14,278 nt of DNA from DATJFH01 sp035495815 (GTDB lineage: Bacteria > Acidobacteriota > Terriglobia > Bryobacterales > Bryobacteraceae), in contig DATJFH010000286.1 of NCBI GenBank assembly GCA_035495815.1, positions 1 to 14,278 on the forward strand. The letters are read 5' to 3'. The notes under the pieces are model-generated. The model ran no database searches and had not been told where the DNA came from. It saw nothing but the letters and a program-made list of their open reading frames with translations. Position numbers and translations under genes: made by a program. Within the stretch, counting starts at the first letter, position 1. Each line of letters opens with the position of its first letter. Below are positions 7,183 to 14,278 of the stretch, piece by piece.

Positions 7183-8946
7183 TCATTTGAATCCTGCCTG
7201 CAGGATGACCACCCCCAACTCTCGCCGGTCGGCCGGAACGGTGAAGGTCCGGTCGACTGTCAGGGTCAGGATCGCGGTGGGCTTCGCCGGACGGCGCGGC
7301 GGCGTGTCGATGCTGTACCTGCCGGGACCCGGAAACGTTCGCGAGGCGATCTCGGCGTCGTCGAGCAGGACAGTGAGGCGCCGGGCCGGCGCGGTCTCCG
7401 GGATGTAGATCTCTACCCGAACCGGTGTAGCTTTGCCCGGACTCTTCAGCAGGATTACGGCGCGGCCCGCCATCCAGCGGTGGTCACCCTCGAGCGCGTA
7501 CACACCGCCGGCCAGCTGTGGATCGGCTTCGCGCGAGGTCATCGAGAGAAATTCCAGCTCCGGCCCGCGTTCGACGACCGTCTCCACGCGGACGCGATCG
7601 ATGGGGCCGGCCGAGATATCGAACGGGTAGAATCCGCGATCGACGGTGGAGTAGGCCGAGCGGGTATTCAGTGCGATCAGGCGCAGCGGCAGGGCGGGGC
7701 GGATCTCCCGTTCCACGATGGGCGCGAAGGCGGCCCCGGCCGCGGCGATAGGGACGGGGAAGCCGAGGCTGGAGGAGACCACCAGGTCCCCGGGCCGGAC
7801 GCTCTGCTCGCGCAGGACCGGGAGTCCGCCTTCGGCTTCCAGATAATAGCGCAGGCCCCATTCCGTATTGATCCAGACGCGCTTGCCCGCCAGTTGCGGC
7901 TTCAGCGCTTCCACCATGGAACGGTAGGCGTTCCAATGCTGGTAGTTGACGGCTGCCAGCGACAGGCTCAGCGTCAATTGCGCGGCGAACCCGGCGGCCA
8001 GCAAGCGCGGATTCAGGCGCGATACCAGCAGCACGGCCGGGGCGGCCATCGGCAGAAGATAGCGCGCCGATCCGGCGAAGAAAATGCCCATCCCGGCGGC
8101 GAAGAAGATCGCGATCCAGGCGGCCAGAAAGATCGTCTCCGGGTCGCGCCGCTTGCGGGAGGCCAGAAACGCAGGCGGCAGCAGCGCGGGAAACACCAGC
8201 CAGCAGGCGTGGACCGGGAGCGCGGCGGCATTGCGCAGCTTGTTGGCGGCCGACTGGAACCGATACGTCTGGAAATGTCCGATCATCACCGCCATGGGCA
8301 GCTTGCCGATGGTCGCCAGCTCGAACAGCTGCCATCCGGCGATGACGGCGGGCGGAACCAGGACGGCCGCCCACGCGGCTTTGGATCGCCGCGCGAAGAG
8401 CCAGGCATACACCGCCAGGATCGGGGTGAGCACGGCGGCCTGATACGCCGCCATCGAGGCCAGCGCCAAAGCCCCGGCGGCCGACGCGTAGCGTCCGGCG
8501 GCGAAGAGCGCGGCGCCCGCCATCCAGAACGCCAGGAACGGGAGGTCGGCTTCGAGGCTCGTCCCGTTGATTACGAAGGCAGGAGTGGCCATGAACAGCA
8601 GCGTCGCCCAGAGGGGATGCGGGGAGAACCGTTTGGCCAACGACCACATGGACAGCGCCGCGATCAGAGAAAACACGATATAAGCGGCGTGGAACGGGAC
8701 TTCGCGGATATCGCCCGCGGCCGCCAGCAACAGCCCCAGAACCCAGGCATTGAGCGGCGGGTGCGTGTTGCCCTCCATGTCGACGCGGTCGCCGAGGAAG
8801 ACATAGCGGAAATTCAGCGGATGCGCCGGATCGATCTGGGCGTGCTCGGCGCCGGCCAGGTAATAAACGTCGTCACCCTGAATGGCCTGGTTGAGGAACG
8901 GCGCCCGCAGCAGCAGGACCACCGCCACGACGAGCCACCGCCTCAC
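7183..8946 (-). CDS. GT39/ArnT-like polytopic membrane glycosyltransferase
   Basis: A 587-residue integral membrane protein starting with GTG (8944-8946, MRRWLVVAVVLLLRAPFLN). The first periplasmic loop has QGDDVYYL (Asp25-Asp26), the acidic pair expected of GT-C enzymes using polyprenyl-phosphate sugars, followed by GNTHPPLNAWVLGLLL, a GT39-type motif. About ten further hydrophobic segments run to roughly residue 335, for example WATLLFMATPAFVIN, FLAFWMAGAALFAAG and IFLAAWIAIFFAAGMG. The last about 240 residues are soluble and beta-rich (LTVLLDDAEIASRTF, PTAILTLTVDRTF), presumably periplasmic. It would transfer a sugar to a lipid, protein or glycan acceptor; which is unknown. It begins one base after the gcvPB stop and has no own ribosome binding site, so it is probably co-translated with the glycine cleavage genes although functionally unrelated. 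Confidence 0.8.
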   Translation of the reverse strand: MRRWLVVAVVLLLRAPFLNQAIQGDDVYYLAGAEHAQIDPAHPLNFRYVFLGDRVDMEGNTHPPLNAWVLGLLLAAAGDIREVPFHAAYIVFSLIAALSMWSLAKRFSPHPLWATLLFMATPAFVINGTSLEADLPFLAFWMAGAALFAAGRYASAAGALALASMAAYQAAVLTPILAVYAWLFARRSKAAWAAVLVPPAVIAGWQLFELATIGKLPMAVMIGHFQTYRFQSAANKLRNAAALPVHACWLVFPALLPPAFLASRKRRDPETIFLAAWIAIFFAAGMGIFFAGSARYLLPMAAPAVLLVSRLNPRLLAAGFAAQLTLSLSLAAVNYQHWNAYRSMVEALKPQLAGKRVWINTEWGLRYYLEAEGGLPVLREQSVRPGDLVVSSSLGFPVPIAAAGAAFAPIVEREIRPALPLRLIALNTRSAYSTVDRGFYPFDISAGPIDRVRVETVVERGPELEFLSMTSREADPQLAGGVYALEGDHRWMAGRAVILLKSPGKATPVRVEIYIPETAPARRLTVLLDDAEIASRTFPGPGRYSIDTPPRRPAKPTAILTLTVDRTFTVPADRRELGVVILQAGFK

Positions 8947-8947
8947 G

Positions 8948-10447
8948 TCAGTCGGCTGCTTTGCCGGAAGCGGCGGGCTTCCAGCGGAGGATCGGGCGGC
9001 GCGCCGCGGCCACTTCGTCCACCTTGCTCGTGCGCGTCATGCCGGGGGCGGATTTCACCAGCGCCGGATCCCTGTCGACCTCTTGGGCGATGGAAATCAT
9101 GGCGCGGATGAATGCATCCAGCTCCTGCTTGCTCTCGGTTTCGGTGGGCTCGATCATCAGGGCGCCGTGCACGATGAGCGGAAAACTCACCGTGTAGGGA
9201 TGGAATCCGTAATCGATCAGCCGCTTGGCGATTTCGCCGGTGTGCACGCCGAGGCTGCCCTGCCGGTCGTCGCTGAAGACCACCTCGTGCATGTTGGGGG
9301 CTTTGTACGGCAGATCGTAATAAGGTTCGAGAGCCTTCCTGATGTAGTTGGCGTTGAGCACCGCGTCCACGGTGGCGTTGCGCAGACCTTCGCCGCCATG
9401 GGCCAGGATGTACGCCAGCGCCCGGACCAGCACGCCGAAGTTGCCGTAGAAAGCGCGCACGCGCCCGATCGTTTTGGGGCGCTTGTAGTCGAAAGACCAC
9501 TTCTTTCCGGAGCGCCGTAGCCGGGGAACCGGCAGGAACGGCTCCAGCGCTTTCTTCACGGCCACCGGACCGCCCCCCGGACCGCCGCCGCCGTGAGGCG
9601 TGGAGAACGTCTTGTGCAGGTTGAGATGCATGACGTCCACCCCGAAATCGCCCGGCCGCGCGATGCCCACCAGCGCGTTCATGTTGGCGCCGTCCATGTA
9701 AAGCATGGCGCCCTTGGCATGCAAAATATCGGCCGCCTTCTTGATGTCTTGCTCGAAGACTCCGATGGTGTTGGGATTGGTCACCATCATGGCGGCGACG
9801 TCTTGATCGGCCGCCCGCGCCAGGCCTTCGAGATCGATCTCTCCTTCCTCGTTCGAGCGGATATTCTCCACTCGATAACCGGCGATGGCGGCGGTGGCCG
9901 GGTTCGTCCCGTGCGCCGAATCGGGAATGAGGATCTTCTTGCGCGGATCTCCGCGCTGCGCCAGCAGCGAGCGGATGAGCAGGATGCCGGTCAACTCTCC
10001 GTGCGCGCCGGCCGCCGGCTGCAGCGTGATGGCGTCCATGCCCGTGATCTCGAGCAGCGCGCTTTCGAGCGCCGCGATCACTTCCATGGCGCCCTGCGCC
10101 AGAGCCTCCGGCTGATAAGGATGCGCCCAGGCCAGCCCTTCGAGACGCGCCGCCACCTCATTGATGCGCGGATTGTACTTCATGGTGCAGGAGCCGAGCG
10201 GGTACAGTCCCAGATCGATGGCGTAATTCCAGGTGGACAGCCGCGTGAAGTGCCGGATAGCCTCCACCTCGCTCACCTCGGGAAAATCGACAATTTCGCC
10301 GCGCACGTTGGACTCGCCGAGCGCGGCTTGGGCGTCGACCGGCGGCACGTCGAGCTCGGGAAGCTGATAACCGCGCTTCCCGGGCGAGCTTCTCTCGAAG
10401 ATCAGGGGCTCGTTCTGTGTAATATGGCTGCGAACCTTATCGATCAT
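8948..10447 (-). CDS. gcvPB: Glycine dehydrogenase (decarboxylating) subunit 2, P-protein beta
   Basis: C-terminal half of the split P-protein of the glycine cleavage system, 499 residues. With GcvPA it decarboxylates glycine on pyridoxal phosphate and passes the aminomethyl group to lipoyl-GcvH. Conserved blocks: FTRLSTWNYAIDLGLYPLGS and CTMKYNPRINE (about 67-97), LQPAAGAHGELTG (142-154), PDSAHGTNPATAA (175-187), VTNPNTIGVFE (222-232), YMDGANMNALVG (250-261) and MHLNLHKTFSTPHGGGGPG (273-291). Lys279 in LHKT is the Schiff-base lysine, confirmed as AAG at 9611-9613. The start at 10447 (MIDKVRSHITQ) overlaps the gcvPA stop as ATGA; the frame continues upstream to 10510, but that stretch lies in gcvPA. 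Length is normal for the family. Confidence 0.97.
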   Translation of the reverse strand: MIDKVRSHITQNEPLIFERSSPGKRGYQLPELDVPPVDAQAALGESNVRGEIVDFPEVSEVEAIRHFTRLSTWNYAIDLGLYPLGSCTMKYNPRINEVAARLEGLAWAHPYQPEALAQGAMEVIAALESALLEITGMDAITLQPAAGAHGELTGILLIRSLLAQRGDPRKKILIPDSAHGTNPATAAIAGYRVENIRSNEEGEIDLEGLARAADQDVAAMMVTNPNTIGVFEQDIKKAADILHAKGAMLYMDGANMNALVGIARPGDFGVDVMHLNLHKTFSTPHGGGGPGGGPVAVKKALEPFLPVPRLRRSGKKWSFDYKRPKTIGRVRAFYGNFGVLVRALAYILAHGGEGLRNATVDAVLNANYIRKALEPYYDLPYKAPNMHEVVFSDDRQGSLGVHTGEIAKRLIDYGFHPYTVSFPLIVHGALMIEPTETESKQELDAFIRAMISIAQEVDRDPALVKSAPGMTRTSKVDEVAAARRPILRWKPAASGKAAD

Positions 10448-11754
10448 GCCTGGAACGCCTCCGCGACCTTGTCCATGTGCGCGCGCTTCGTCATTTCGGT
10501 CGCGCACCAAAGGGCGGAATCCGCCAGCTCCGGATAGAAGCGTCCGAGCGGCAGCCCGCCGACAATTTTTTTCTTCAGCAGCGCCTTGTTGATCTCCTCC
10601 GGCGGCTTGCCGGCGGCGGCGAACTCGTTGAAGAACGGTCCGCTGAACCGGAGCTTGAGTTTCGAAGCCAGATAATGCGCCTTGGCCAGATTCTGCTCCG
10701 CCAGCTCGCGCAGGCCCTGCTTGCCGTAGACCGTCATGAACACCGTGGCCATGAGGGCGATCAGCGCCTGGTTGGTGCAGATGTTGGACGTAGCCTTCTC
10801 CCGGCGAATGTGCTGCTCCCGCGTGGAAAGCGTGAGGCAGAAGGCACGGTTGCCGCGCGAATCCTTCGTCTCCCCCACCAGCCGTCCGGGCATCTGGCGC
10901 ACGAACTTCTCCCGCGCCGCGATGATGCCGGCGTACGGACCGCCGTAGCTGGGCGAGATGGCGAACGACTGCAGCTCTCCGGCCACGATGTCGGCGTCCA
11001 CCGGAGGCGCCAGGATCCCGAGCGAAACCGCTTCCGTGAACAGGTACACGAGCAGAGCGCCTTTGGCATGCGCGATCTCCGCGGCAGCCTTGACGTTTTC
11101 GATCACGCCGAAAAAATTGGGCGATTGAATCAAAACGGCCGCCGTGTCGCTGGTAACTTTCCGCTCCAGATCCTCCAGGTCGATGAGCCCGGTGGTGTTG
11201 TCGTAAGCGAACTGATCCACCGGCATCCCCTGGTTCCGGGCGTAAGTGCGCAGCACTTCCCGGTACTCCGGATGCACCGCGCTCGAGACCAGAACTCCGG
11301 ATCGCCCGGTCACCCGCACCGCCATCATGGCCGCTTCGGGCGTGGCCGTGGAGCCGTCGTACATCGACGCGTTGGCCACGTCCATGCCGGTCAACTGGCA
11401 GATCATGGTCTGAAATTCGAAGATCGTGGTGAGGGTGCCCTGCGCGATCTCGGCCTGGTAGGGCGTGTAGGACGTCAGGAATTCGCCTCTCGAAATTACC
11501 GTATCCACCAGCACCGGCCTGAAATGCGAATAGACGCCGGCGCCGAGGAAGCTGGCGTAGCCACGCGCATTCTCGTCCGCGCGGGCGCGGAAATAGTCCA
11601 GGATCTCGTATTCGGAAATCCCCGGCGCCAGATTCAGCGGCCGCTCGATACGGACTTCCGGAGGAAGGTGTGAAAACAGATCCTCCGCGGAGCGGACGCC
11701 GCAGGCGTCGAGCATCGCACGGCGCTCTGAATCGGATTTAGGAAGATATCGCAA
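10444..11754 (-). CDS. gcvPA: Glycine dehydrogenase (decarboxylating) subunit 1, P-protein alpha
   Basis: N-terminal half of the split P-protein, 436 residues, partner of GcvPB in an alpha2beta2 enzyme. Family landmarks are MRYLPKSDSERRAML at the start, FLGAGVYSHFRPVLVD, LTSYTPYQAEIAQGTLTTIF, NASMYDGSTATPEAAMMA, QSPNFFGVIE, SPSYGGPYAGIIAAR, MPGRLVGETKDSRG and STREQHIRREKATSNICTNQ. It lacks the PLP lysine motif, as expected for this subunit. The start is TTG at 11752-11754; it gives the conserved MRYLP N-terminus, and no ATG in that frame fits better. A GGGGAG 11 bases upstream (11766-11771) may serve as ribosome binding site, somewhat distant. It is downstream of gcvH after a 116 bp spacer. 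Confidence 0.96.
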   Translation of the reverse strand: MRYLPKSDSERRAMLDACGVRSAEDLFSHLPPEVRIERPLNLAPGISEYEILDYFRARADENARGYASFLGAGVYSHFRPVLVDTVISRGEFLTSYTPYQAEIAQGTLTTIFEFQTMICQLTGMDVANASMYDGSTATPEAAMMAVRVTGRSGVLVSSAVHPEYREVLRTYARNQGMPVDQFAYDNTTGLIDLEDLERKVTSDTAAVLIQSPNFFGVIENVKAAAEIAHAKGALLVYLFTEAVSLGILAPPVDADIVAGELQSFAISPSYGGPYAGIIAAREKFVRQMPGRLVGETKDSRGNRAFCLTLSTREQHIRREKATSNICTNQALIALMATVFMTVYGKQGLRELAEQNLAKAHYLASKLKLRFSGPFFNEFAAAGKPPEEINKALLKKKIVGGLPLGRFYPELADSALWCATEMTKRAHMDKVAEAFQA

Positions 11755-11846
11755 AGCTTAAAGTACTCCCCGGAGACTAAATGCGGCGGCCCCTCATGCC
11801 CGCGGCCCGCTTTCCAGCCGGTTTGCATGGGCTGAAAAGCTCGTCC

Positions 11847-11864
11847 GCAGGCAGGCTCGCCTGC
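11847..11864. repeat. GC hairpin in the gcvH-gcvPA spacer, REP-like
   Basis: The 116 bp between gcvH and gcvPA (11755-11870) contains GCAGGC (11847-11852) and again GCAGGC (11851-11856), facing GCCTGC (11859-11864). A 6 bp stem with a 6-base loop can form just after the gcvH stop. On the minus strand no U-run follows it. This looks like a dispersed palindromic element or a partial attenuator; copies elsewhere in the genome would decide. Nothing else is recognisable in the spacer. Confidence 0.4.
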
Positions 11865-11870
11865 TCACAA

Positions 11871-12263
11871 TCACTTGCTCTCCACTTCGATGTAGGCCTG
11901 GTAGTCCGCCGCGGTCATGAGCTGGCCGGCCTCCTCGGGGGCCGTGATTTTCAGCTTCACCAGCCAGGCGGCGCCGTGCGGATCTTCATTCAGCTTTTCC
12001 GGCTGCGTGCCGAGCGTCTCGTTGATCTCGATGACCTCGCCGGAAACCGGCGAATAGATATCGCTGACCGCTTTCACCGACTCGACCGATCCCAGAGTTT
12101 TCCCCTTTTCAACGCGCGCCCCCACCTTGGGCAGGTCGACATAGACAATGTCGCCGAGCTCCTCCTGCGCGTGGAACGTGATGCCGACCAGCCCCACGCC
12201 GCCCTCGATCTTCACCCACTCATGCTCCTTGGTATACCGGAAGTTTTCTGGATACATGCTCAT
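11871..12263 (-). CDS. gcvH: Glycine cleavage system H protein (lipoyl carrier)
   Basis: A 130-residue lipoyl-domain protein that shuttles the aminomethyl group between P-, T- and L-proteins. The start MSMYPENFRYTKEHEWVK at 12263 has AAGAGAG five bases upstream and overlaps the gcvT stop (ATGA); the ATG at 12257 (MYPENF) is an alternative giving 128 residues. Lys64 in GSVESVKAVSDIYSP is the lipoylation site. ELGDIVYVDLPKVG, SGEVIEINETLG and NEDPHGAAWLVKLK follow in the normal order, so the length is complete. The usually polar residue in GIT-x-HAQEELGD is Phe30 here (TTC), which is unusual. Lipoate attachment enzymes and the L-protein are not in the window. Confidence 0.97.
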   Translation of the reverse strand: MSMYPENFRYTKEHEWVKIEGGVGLVGITFHAQEELGDIVYVDLPKVGARVEKGKTLGSVESVKAVSDIYSPVSGEVIEINETLGTQPEKLNEDPHGAAWLVKLKITAPEEAGQLMTAADYQAYIEVESK

Positions 12264-13363
12264 TTCGCTCTCTTGTAGAAAGGCGTTGACACCGTCTCCG
12301 CATCCACCGGCTGATCCCGGATGACCACTTGTATCGCCCGCCCCGGCCGCGCCTCCGCGGCGGGCAGGTAGCATAAGCCGATGTTCCTGCCCAAAGTGGG
12401 TGAAGGCGATCCGCTGGTCACCCATCCGGCAGGCGCTCCGTCTACATAAACTTCGTAACCGTCCCGCGCGATTCCCCGGCCGCGCATCTCGAACCCGATC
12501 AACTTCCGGCTGATTCCCGCTTCCCTCTGTCGCGCCAGCGCTTGCCGGCCGGTGAATTCCCCTTTATCGAACTTCACGATCCAGGCCAGATCGGCTTCGA
12601 GCGGTGTAATCGAGGCGTGGATCTCGTGGCCGTACAGCGCCATTTTCGCTTCCAGCCGCAGCGTGTTCCGCGCGCCCAGGCCGCAAGGTTTGACGCCGAA
12701 CTCCCTGCCCGCCTCCAGGATCTCGCTCCAAAGCCGGCCCGCTTGATCCGGAGCGATGTAAATCTCGAAGCCGTCTTCCCCGGTGTATCCGGTCCGGGCG
12801 ATCCGCGCAGCCGCGCCCGAAACCTCCCCGTCCGTAAACCAATAGTAGCGGATTTCCGGGAGTTTTACGGCTGTAAGCTTTTGCAGCGTCTCGAGGGCTC
12901 GCGGACCCTGAATCGCTAGCTGCGCGTACCGGTGGCTGGTAAATTCGACGGCGGCGTCGAAACGGTTCAACTGCCGGATGTGCTCGAAATCCTTCTCCTG
13001 GTTGGATGCATTGACACAAATAAAGATGCGATCGTCAGCGACCCGGTGCACCAGGACGTCGTCGACGAAGCCTCCATGCGGATAGAGCAGTCCCGAGTAG
13101 TGCGCCTGGCCGGTCCGGAGTCTGGAGACGGCGTTGGTGGTGAGGGAATCGACGCAGGCGATGGCTTCCGGCCCGTGAACCTCGATTTCACCCATGTGGC
13201 TGACATCGAACAGTCCGGCTGCGCTGCGGACCGTATTGTGCTCGTCGATAACGCCGGAGTACTGAACCGGCATGTCCCAGCCGCCGAAGTCCACCATCCT
13301 GGCCCCTGCGGCCCGATGTATCGCATTGAGAGGAGTAGATTTGAGCGCGGCGGGTGAGGACAT
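12260..13363 (-). CDS. gcvT: Glycine cleavage system T protein, aminomethyltransferase
   Basis: A 367-residue tetrahydrofolate-dependent aminomethyltransferase that releases ammonia from the GcvH-bound intermediate and forms 5,10-methylene-THF. Motifs: RMVDFGGWDMPVQYSGVIDE (22-41), AGLFDVSHMGEIEVHG, LLYPHGGFVDDVLVHR with the catalytic Asp101, ARTGYTGEDGFEIY, GLGARNTLRLEAKMALYGHE, and C-terminal barrel residues APAGWVTSGSPSPTLGRNIG. The ATG at 13363 (MSSPAALKST) fits the usual family length; a TTG 33 bases upstream in frame is less likely. It is the first gene of the gcv operon and overlaps gcvH by ATGA. The Shine-Dalgarno is poor, in line with a short leader. Confidence 0.97.
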   Translation of the reverse strand: MSSPAALKSTPLNAIHRAAGARMVDFGGWDMPVQYSGVIDEHNTVRSAAGLFDVSHMGEIEVHGPEAIACVDSLTTNAVSRLRTGQAHYSGLLYPHGGFVDDVLVHRVADDRIFICVNASNQEKDFEHIRQLNRFDAAVEFTSHRYAQLAIQGPRALETLQKLTAVKLPEIRYYWFTDGEVSGAAARIARTGYTGEDGFEIYIAPDQAGRLWSEILEAGREFGVKPCGLGARNTLRLEAKMALYGHEIHASITPLEADLAWIVKFDKGEFTGRQALARQREAGISRKLIGFEMRGRGIARDGYEVYVDGAPAGWVTSGSPSPTLGRNIGLCYLPAAEARPGRAIQVVIRDQPVDAETVSTPFYKRAK

Positions 13364-13374
13364 CGGAAAGCCCA

Positions 13375-13403
13375 ATCTAACGGAAAGGCAAGTCAAAAGT
13401 CAA
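13375..13403 (-). promoter_or_regulatory. Possible sigma-70 promoter of the gcv operon
   Basis: On the minus strand TTGACT (13398-13403, 5 of 6 to the -35 consensus) is followed after exactly 17 bases by TTAGAT (13375-13380, 3 of 6 to -10). Transcription would begin about five bases before the gcvT ATG, giving a nearly leaderless message. A second TTGACT (13391-13396) arises from a tandem TTTTGAC repeat. The -10 is weak, so the call is tentative. Confidence 0.28.
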
Positions 13404-13416
13404 AACGCAAGACTGT

Positions 13417-13460
13417 GGCGGCTGCAAGCGGCGACTGCCGCGTGGAATTTTTCAGCCGCC
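13417..13460. repeat. Nested inverted repeat between the M24 peptidase gene and gcvT
   Basis: GGCGGCTG (13417-13424) pairs perfectly with CAGCCGCC (13453-13460). Inside, GCGGC (13428-13432) and GCCGC (13437-13441) pair around the tetraloop GACT. The minus-strand RNA would form a two-tier stem with an internal loop (3 bases on one side, 11 on the other, including AAAAATTCC). It lies 48 bases past the peptidase stop and upstream of gcvT. It could be a terminator-like end of the peptidase transcript, a structured leader, or a dispersed palindromic element. It lacks a clean terminal U-tract and does not match the glycine riboswitch layout. Confidence 0.5.
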
Positions 13461-13508
13461 CAACGAACGCCCGTCGCGCCAGATGCGTCCTGCAACGGCT
13501 AACTTTTT

Positions 13509-14278
13509 TCACCGCTTCATGATGCGCTCGATGTCCGCCGCGTTCTTCGGCGCATCCTTTGAAAGCACCTCGTGGCCGGTTCTGGTGACCGCCACCATGT
13601 CTTCGATCATGATGGCAATTCCCGACTCCGGGATATAGATTTTCGGCTCGATGGTCATCACCATACCGGGCTCGAGCGGACGGGTGTAGTCGCGGCTGTC
13701 CTGTTCGTCGATGCCGATGTGATGGCCCAGATCGCGGACGCCCCGGGCCTGCCGGCTGTAGGGCACAATGCCGGCGTTACGGGCAAGGTAGTGCGTGGGG
13801 GAAGGCATGATGCCCCATACCTTGTCCTCGCCCATCGCTGCGATATTCTCCTTCGACTCCAGATCGTGCCTGCGGAAAACCTGCGCCGCCGCTTTGATCA
13901 CGTCCAGCATCATCACGCCGGGACGAATGGCCGCAATGGCCGCTTCCTGCGCTTCGAGCACGATATCGTAGTACCTGCGCTGTTCATCGGTGAAGCGGCC
14001 GGACACCGGGAAGGTGCGGCAGAGATCGGACGCGTAGGTGCGATACTCGGCTGCGCCGTAGTCGACGAACAGCAGCTCGCCGGCCTTCATCACACGGTCC
14101 ACGGAATTGTAGTTCTCCGCGCTCAGGGCGAAGAAGCGCATGGAGTTCGGCCCGCTGGCGACCACCGGCGCGAAGGAGGCCCGCGCCGATCCCTCCTTCT
14201 TCCACACGTATTCCATCAGGCCGGCGATCTCACGGTCGTTGCGGCCCGGCCGGATTTCGCGCATCGCGGCCTCGAAGC
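13509..14278 (-). CDS. Xaa-Pro aminopeptidase (M24 family), N-terminal part beyond window
   Basis: The C-terminal 256 codons, including the stop, of an M24B metallopeptidase that removes an N-terminal residue next to proline. Its first visible residues are FEAAMREIRPGRNDREIAG, the start of the pita-bread catalytic domain, so the true start lies past 14278. Metal ligands are visible in order: Asp in LFVDYGAAEYRTY, Asp in ASDLCRTFPVSG, His in DLGHHIGIDEQDS, Glu in VMTIEPKIYIPE and Glu in IAIMIEDMVAVT. The end HEVLSKDAPKNAADIERIMKR is typical. It is likely cytosolic peptide turnover; I cannot rule out a prolidase. It is on the same strand as gcvT but 145 bp upstream, so joint transcription is uncertain. 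Confidence 0.9.
   Translation of the reverse strand, partial: FEAAMREIRPGRNDREIAGLMEYVWKKEGSARASFAPVVASGPNSMRFFALSAENYNSVDRVMKAGELLFVDYGAAEYRTYASDLCRTFPVSGRFTDEQRRYYDIVLEAQEAAIAAIRPGVMMLDVIKAAAQVFRRHDLESKENIAAMGEDKVWGIMPSPTHYLARNAGIVPYSRQARGVRDLGHHIGIDEQDSRDYTRPLEPGMVMTIEPKIYIPESGIAIMIEDMVAVTRTGHEVLSKDAPKNAADIERIMKR

Noticed and set aside
7480..9111. 543-codon plus-strand frame opposite the glycosyltransferase gene
   Set aside because: Its Gly/Arg/Gln-rich translation has no domain; it is the antisense shadow of a GC3-rich membrane protein gene.
10477..11673. 398-codon plus-strand frame opposite gcvPA (and a similar one at 9593-10537 opposite gcvPB)
   Set aside because: Low-complexity Arg/Leu/Gly-rich translations opposite highly conserved genes; shadows.
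13364..13396. TTG start for gcvT 33 bases upstream
   Set aside because: It adds MTCLSVRLGFP, not seen in the usual T-protein N-terminus; the ATG at 13363 gives the normal length and puts the catalytic Asp at 101.
13364..13508. Glycine riboswitch upstream of gcvT
   Set aside because: No tandem aptamer layout or conserved glycine-aptamer core is recognisable; the spacer is only 145 bases and its hairpin has a different form.

Overview
The window is 14.3 kb of GC-rich, tightly packed bacterial chromosome. Gene content suggests Acidobacteriota, possibly the Solibacter/Bryobacter group. The pointers are an MGH1-type GH63-like hydrolase, a Tat-exported DUF1080 protein beside a sulfatase, a split P-protein glycine cleavage operon, and long antisense shadow frames from strong GC3 bias. 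This assignment is inference from style and content; there is no rRNA or marker gene to confirm it. No phage, insertion sequence, CRISPR array, tRNA or rRNA is visible.

Region 1 (1-4225, minus strand) looks like carbohydrate metabolism. A DUF1080 (3-keto-disaccharide hydrolase-type) protein with a twin-arginine signal overlaps by ATGA a secreted FNIII-like plus parallel beta-helix protein. After a 179 bp gap comes a GH63-like (MGH1-type) hydrolase. That last gene carries an in-frame amber codon at codon 48, although the frame stays open and family-like from there to the window edge. It also has one internal stretch that looks frame-scrambled. It is either decaying or affected by base-level sequence errors.

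Region 2 (4321-7175, plus strand) is divergent from region 1. It holds a type I sulfatase with the formylglycine motif CTPSR, followed through a one-base TAGTG stop/start overlap by a MATE-family exporter. The DUF1080/sulfatase divergent promoter region is only 95 bp.

Region 3 (7183-13363, minus strand) is the glycine cleavage operon in the order gcvT-gcvH-gcvPA-gcvPB. It is followed with a one-base gap by a GT39-like polytopic membrane glycosyltransferase that starts with GTG. ATGA overlaps join gcvT/gcvH and gcvPA/gcvPB. A 116 bp gap with a GC hairpin separates gcvH from gcvPA, which begins with TTG. The L-protein (lpd) is not in the window.

Region 4 (13509-14278, minus strand) is the 3' part of an M24 Xaa-Pro aminopeptidase gene. 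It is separated from gcvT by 145 bp that contain a nested inverted repeat and a tandem TTTTGAC repeat. I see no glycine riboswitch there.

Nothing here amounts to a clear new biological system. The points most worth a second look are the interrupted hydrolase, the glycosyltransferase attached to the gcv operon, the structured spacer upstream of gcvT, the unusual Phe in GcvH, and the possible sulfated-glycan catabolic group.
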